The position numbers were made by a program, and so were the translations under genes. Positions 62,718 to 64,000 of a DNA stretch of 64,000 nucleotides are shown here, piece by piece. The first letter of the stretch is position 1. Each line of letters begins with the position of its first letter. The stretch is from PHAA01 sp964457945 (lineage in GTDB: Bacteria; Bacillota; Syntrophomonadia; Syntrophomonadales; Syntrophomonadaceae): assembly GCA_964457945.1 (NCBI GenBank), contig CAYWFX010000004.1, positions 1-64,000 on the forward strand. The letters are read 5' to 3'. The notes below the pieces were generated by a model. The model saw only the letters and a program-made list of their open reading frames with translations. It did no database searches and was not told where the DNA came from.

Positions 62718-63141
62718 TGGAACGGCGAAATAATAACTTGCGGTTCTAAACGAAGGATTTTTTCGTAAGACAAGCTGGAGGTTTGAGGAATACTCGATGT
62801 ATTTCGATTGACGACAACGCAGTTTTGCAGAAAAAATGGACGCTTTAAAGCGATAAGTTATTGTATGGACATTCCTAGAGCTATGAGGATAGGTCCAGGT
62901 GTAGCAATGGCCGCAGATAATTAAGACCTTTTAGCTAGGTCATAAATGAATGATTTTAACAGAAAAAATAGGTCTAAAGTTACATTTTAGGAGTGCTCGA
63001 TGCTGAGACCTTTTTACTAAAAGCAAGCTCCTAGGGGGATTGGCAAGGATTATTTGATGGGTTTTGTTGAAAAAAATCGAAATTATAAACTTTGTTACAT
63101 TTTTCACAAAGCAGGGATATGCTTTTTGCAACTAGAATATG

Positions 63142-63167
63142 GTGGAGAGAAGTGGAGTGAAGTGGAG
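63142..63167 (+). promoter_or_regulatory. MraZ operator: three GTGGAG boxes
   Basis: GTGGAG occurs at 63142, 63152 and 63162, an exact 10-base spacing that puts the boxes on one face of the helix. MraZ is known to bind such direct repeats upstream of its own gene and to repress the division/cell-wall cluster. The mraZ start is 37 bases downstream. Confidence 0.85.
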
Positions 63168-63203
63168 TGACATCCCAAAAATAATCCGCAAGGGGCAGAA
63201 TGC

Positions 63204-63635
63204 ATGTTCTTAGGTGAATATCAACATTCCTTGGATTCCAAGGGAAGGATAATAGTACCGTCTAAGTTTCGCGAGGAACTTGGTGCTAGTTTTATTGCCA
63301 CCAAGGGCTTAGATAATTGTTTGTTCCTCTACCCAATGAATGAATGGAAGACAATCGAAGAAAAACTGAGGGCACTTCCTTTCACCAGAGCAGATGTTAG
63401 ATCTTTCGCACGTTTTTTCTTTTCCGGGGCTTCGGAACTGGAAATTGATAAACAGGGCAGAATACTTCTTCCATCCAATTTGAGAGATTATGCCATGATA
63501 GAGAAAGAACTAGTCGTAATTGGAGTGGGTTCACGGGTAGAGATTTGGGCAAACGAAAAGTGGACACAATATAATCAGACGGCGGAATCGTCTTATGAAG
63601 TAATCGCCGAGAATTTAGTGGGTCTGGGCCTATAG
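63204..63635 (+). CDS. mraZ: Transcriptional regulator MraZ
   Basis: 143 residues with two AbrB-like half-domains: MFLGEYQHSLDSKGRIIVPS (1-20) and SGASELEIDKQGRILLPSNL (about 74-93). Each has the DxxGR motif of MraZ. It forms a ring that binds repeated boxes and controls the dcw cluster. CAAGGGGCAG precedes the ATG. Three GTGGAG boxes lie upstream, so it is probably autoregulated. rsmH follows after 13 bases. Confidence 0.96.
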   Translation: MFLGEYQHSLDSKGRIIVPSKFREELGASFIATKGLDNCLFLYPMNEWKTIEEKLRALPFTRADVRSFARFFFSGASELEIDKQGRILLPSNLRDYAMIEKELVVIGVGSRVEIWANEKWTQYNQTAESSYEVIAENLVGLGL

Positions 63636-63648
63636 GAGTGAAACTGTT

Positions 63649-64000
63649 TTGCATGAACCCGTATTATTGCAGGAAACCATAGCGAATCTTATTAGTGATC
63701 CTCATGGAATTTATGTTGATTGTACTCTGGGAGGCGGAGGTCATTTACGATACCTAATAGAAAACTTGGCACCCGATGCTAGGGTAATAGGGATTGATAA
63801 GGACATTGATATACTGAACCAAACCCGCTTAGGTTTTGATGATTCCAAGGTTAGCTTTGTTCAATCAGATTTCAGAGATCTGGAGCAGGTCTTACAGGAA
63901 TTAAATATTGAATTAGTTGATGGCATAATGATGGATCTAGGGGTATCTTCTTTTCAGCTTGATGTGGCAGATCGGGGTTTTAGTTTTCACGAGGATGCAC
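63649..64000 (+). CDS. rsmH: 16S rRNA (cytosine(1402)-N4)-methyltransferase RsmH, 5' part
   Basis: Cut by the right edge after 117 codons. The SAM-binding loop YVDCTLGGGGH (about 20-30), the acidic GIDKDID (about 49) and GIMMDLGVSSFQLD (about 89) are typical of MraW/RsmH, which methylates C1402 of 16S rRNA. The start is taken as the TTG at 63649, 10 bases after AGGAG, since it gives the family opening HEPVLLQETI. It is the second gene of the division/cell-wall cluster. Confidence 0.94.
   Translation, partial: MHEPVLLQETIANLISDPHGIYVDCTLGGGGHLRYLIENLAPDARVIGIDKDIDILNQTRLGFDDSKVSFVQSDFRDLEQVLQELNIELVDGIMMDLGVSSFQLDVADRGFSFHEDA

Larger units (their letters stand above)
62481..63203. other. Long apparently non-coding region before mraZ with RNA-like structures
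   Basis: No believable gene lies in these 723 bases. Seen in order: a nested hairpin at 62571-62606 (TAATAAG / CTTATTA outside, TACGC-GAAA-GCGTA inside); CGGTG/CACCG near 62634-62650; a strong terminator at 62655-62717; and a second stretch at about 62740-63020. The latter has AGGAAT (62786) able to pair with ATTCCT (62871), the palindrome CGCTTTAAAGCG, and AGGTCT/AGACCT before a T5 run near 63015. The three MraZ-box repeats follow. Confidence 0.6.

Noticed and set aside
1..64000. CRISPR arrays, prophage, tRNA or rRNA genes
   Set aside because: No regularly spaced repeats other than the 225-bp coding repeats, no phage genes, and no cloverleaf or rRNA sequence was recognised in the gaps read.

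Overview
The window looks like a chromosome segment of a low-GC, spore-forming, anaerobic Firmicute (Clostridia). The evidence is a germination protease (gpr), a ylbJ sporulation gene, the Gram-positive gene order rsmD(ylbH)-ylbJ-ylbK-ylbM-ylbN-rpmF-plsX-acpP-rnc-smc-ftsY, and frequent GTG/TTG starts. Two selenocysteine formate dehydrogenases with maturation genes, a pta-ackA pair and paaK-ACT genes fit a syntrophic fatty-acid oxidiser. From memory it most resembles Syntrophomonas (S. wolfei type); no database search was possible.

Layout. 1-3.1 kb is an accessory patch: the 3' end of a surface-protein gene with near-identical 225-bp InlB-type repeats, scraps of RCC1-like and gpr-like genes, short palindromes, and a soluble chemoreceptor. 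3.1-21.5 kb is housekeeping: gpr, rsmD, a coiled-coil protein, ylbJ, a patatin phospholipase, tmcAL, pta-ackA, fdhD-mobB, then yceD/ylbN-rpmF-plsX-acpP-rnc-radical SAM-smc-ftsY. 21.5-25.4 kb is a four-gene thionucleoside salvage operon (phosphorylase, mtnA, class II aldolase, deaminase). 25.9-38.2 kb holds two formate dehydrogenase operons. The first is cytoplasmic and NAD-linked (NuoE-like, NuoF-like, Sec-FdhA). The second, on the minus strand, is Tat-exported and membrane-bound (Sec-FdhA, Fe-S subunit, cytochrome b, fdhE). Between them lie yedF, two small Cys-containing genes, a broken second fdhE and a fragment resembling NuoN. 38.7-42 kb carries divergent moeA genes. 42-49.5 kb has a two-P-loop ATPase, UPF0291, recJ, relA and a metallo-hydrolase.

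49.8-55.7 kb holds a dCache chemoreceptor, an AbrB/PIN toxin-antitoxin pair, a QueG-like/GNAT fusion, a small monooxygenase-fold protein and a SanA/YdcF protein. 55.7-60.3 kb is hemZ-hisS-aspS. It is followed by a likely 6S RNA, paaK with its ACT partner, a 0.7-kb apparently non-coding region rich in RNA-like structure, and the start of the division/cell-wall cluster (mraZ with three operator repeats, then rsmH running off the edge).

How it fits together. The formate dehydrogenases need molybdopterin (mobB, two moeA), selenocysteine (TGA plus a hairpin) and the chaperones FdhD and FdhE, all present here. Pta-AckA makes ATP from acetyl-CoA, and the formate dehydrogenases would dispose of electrons as formate. 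The salvage operon would recycle thioadenosine or 5'-deoxyadenosine by-products of SAM chemistry, probably through an inosine intermediate.
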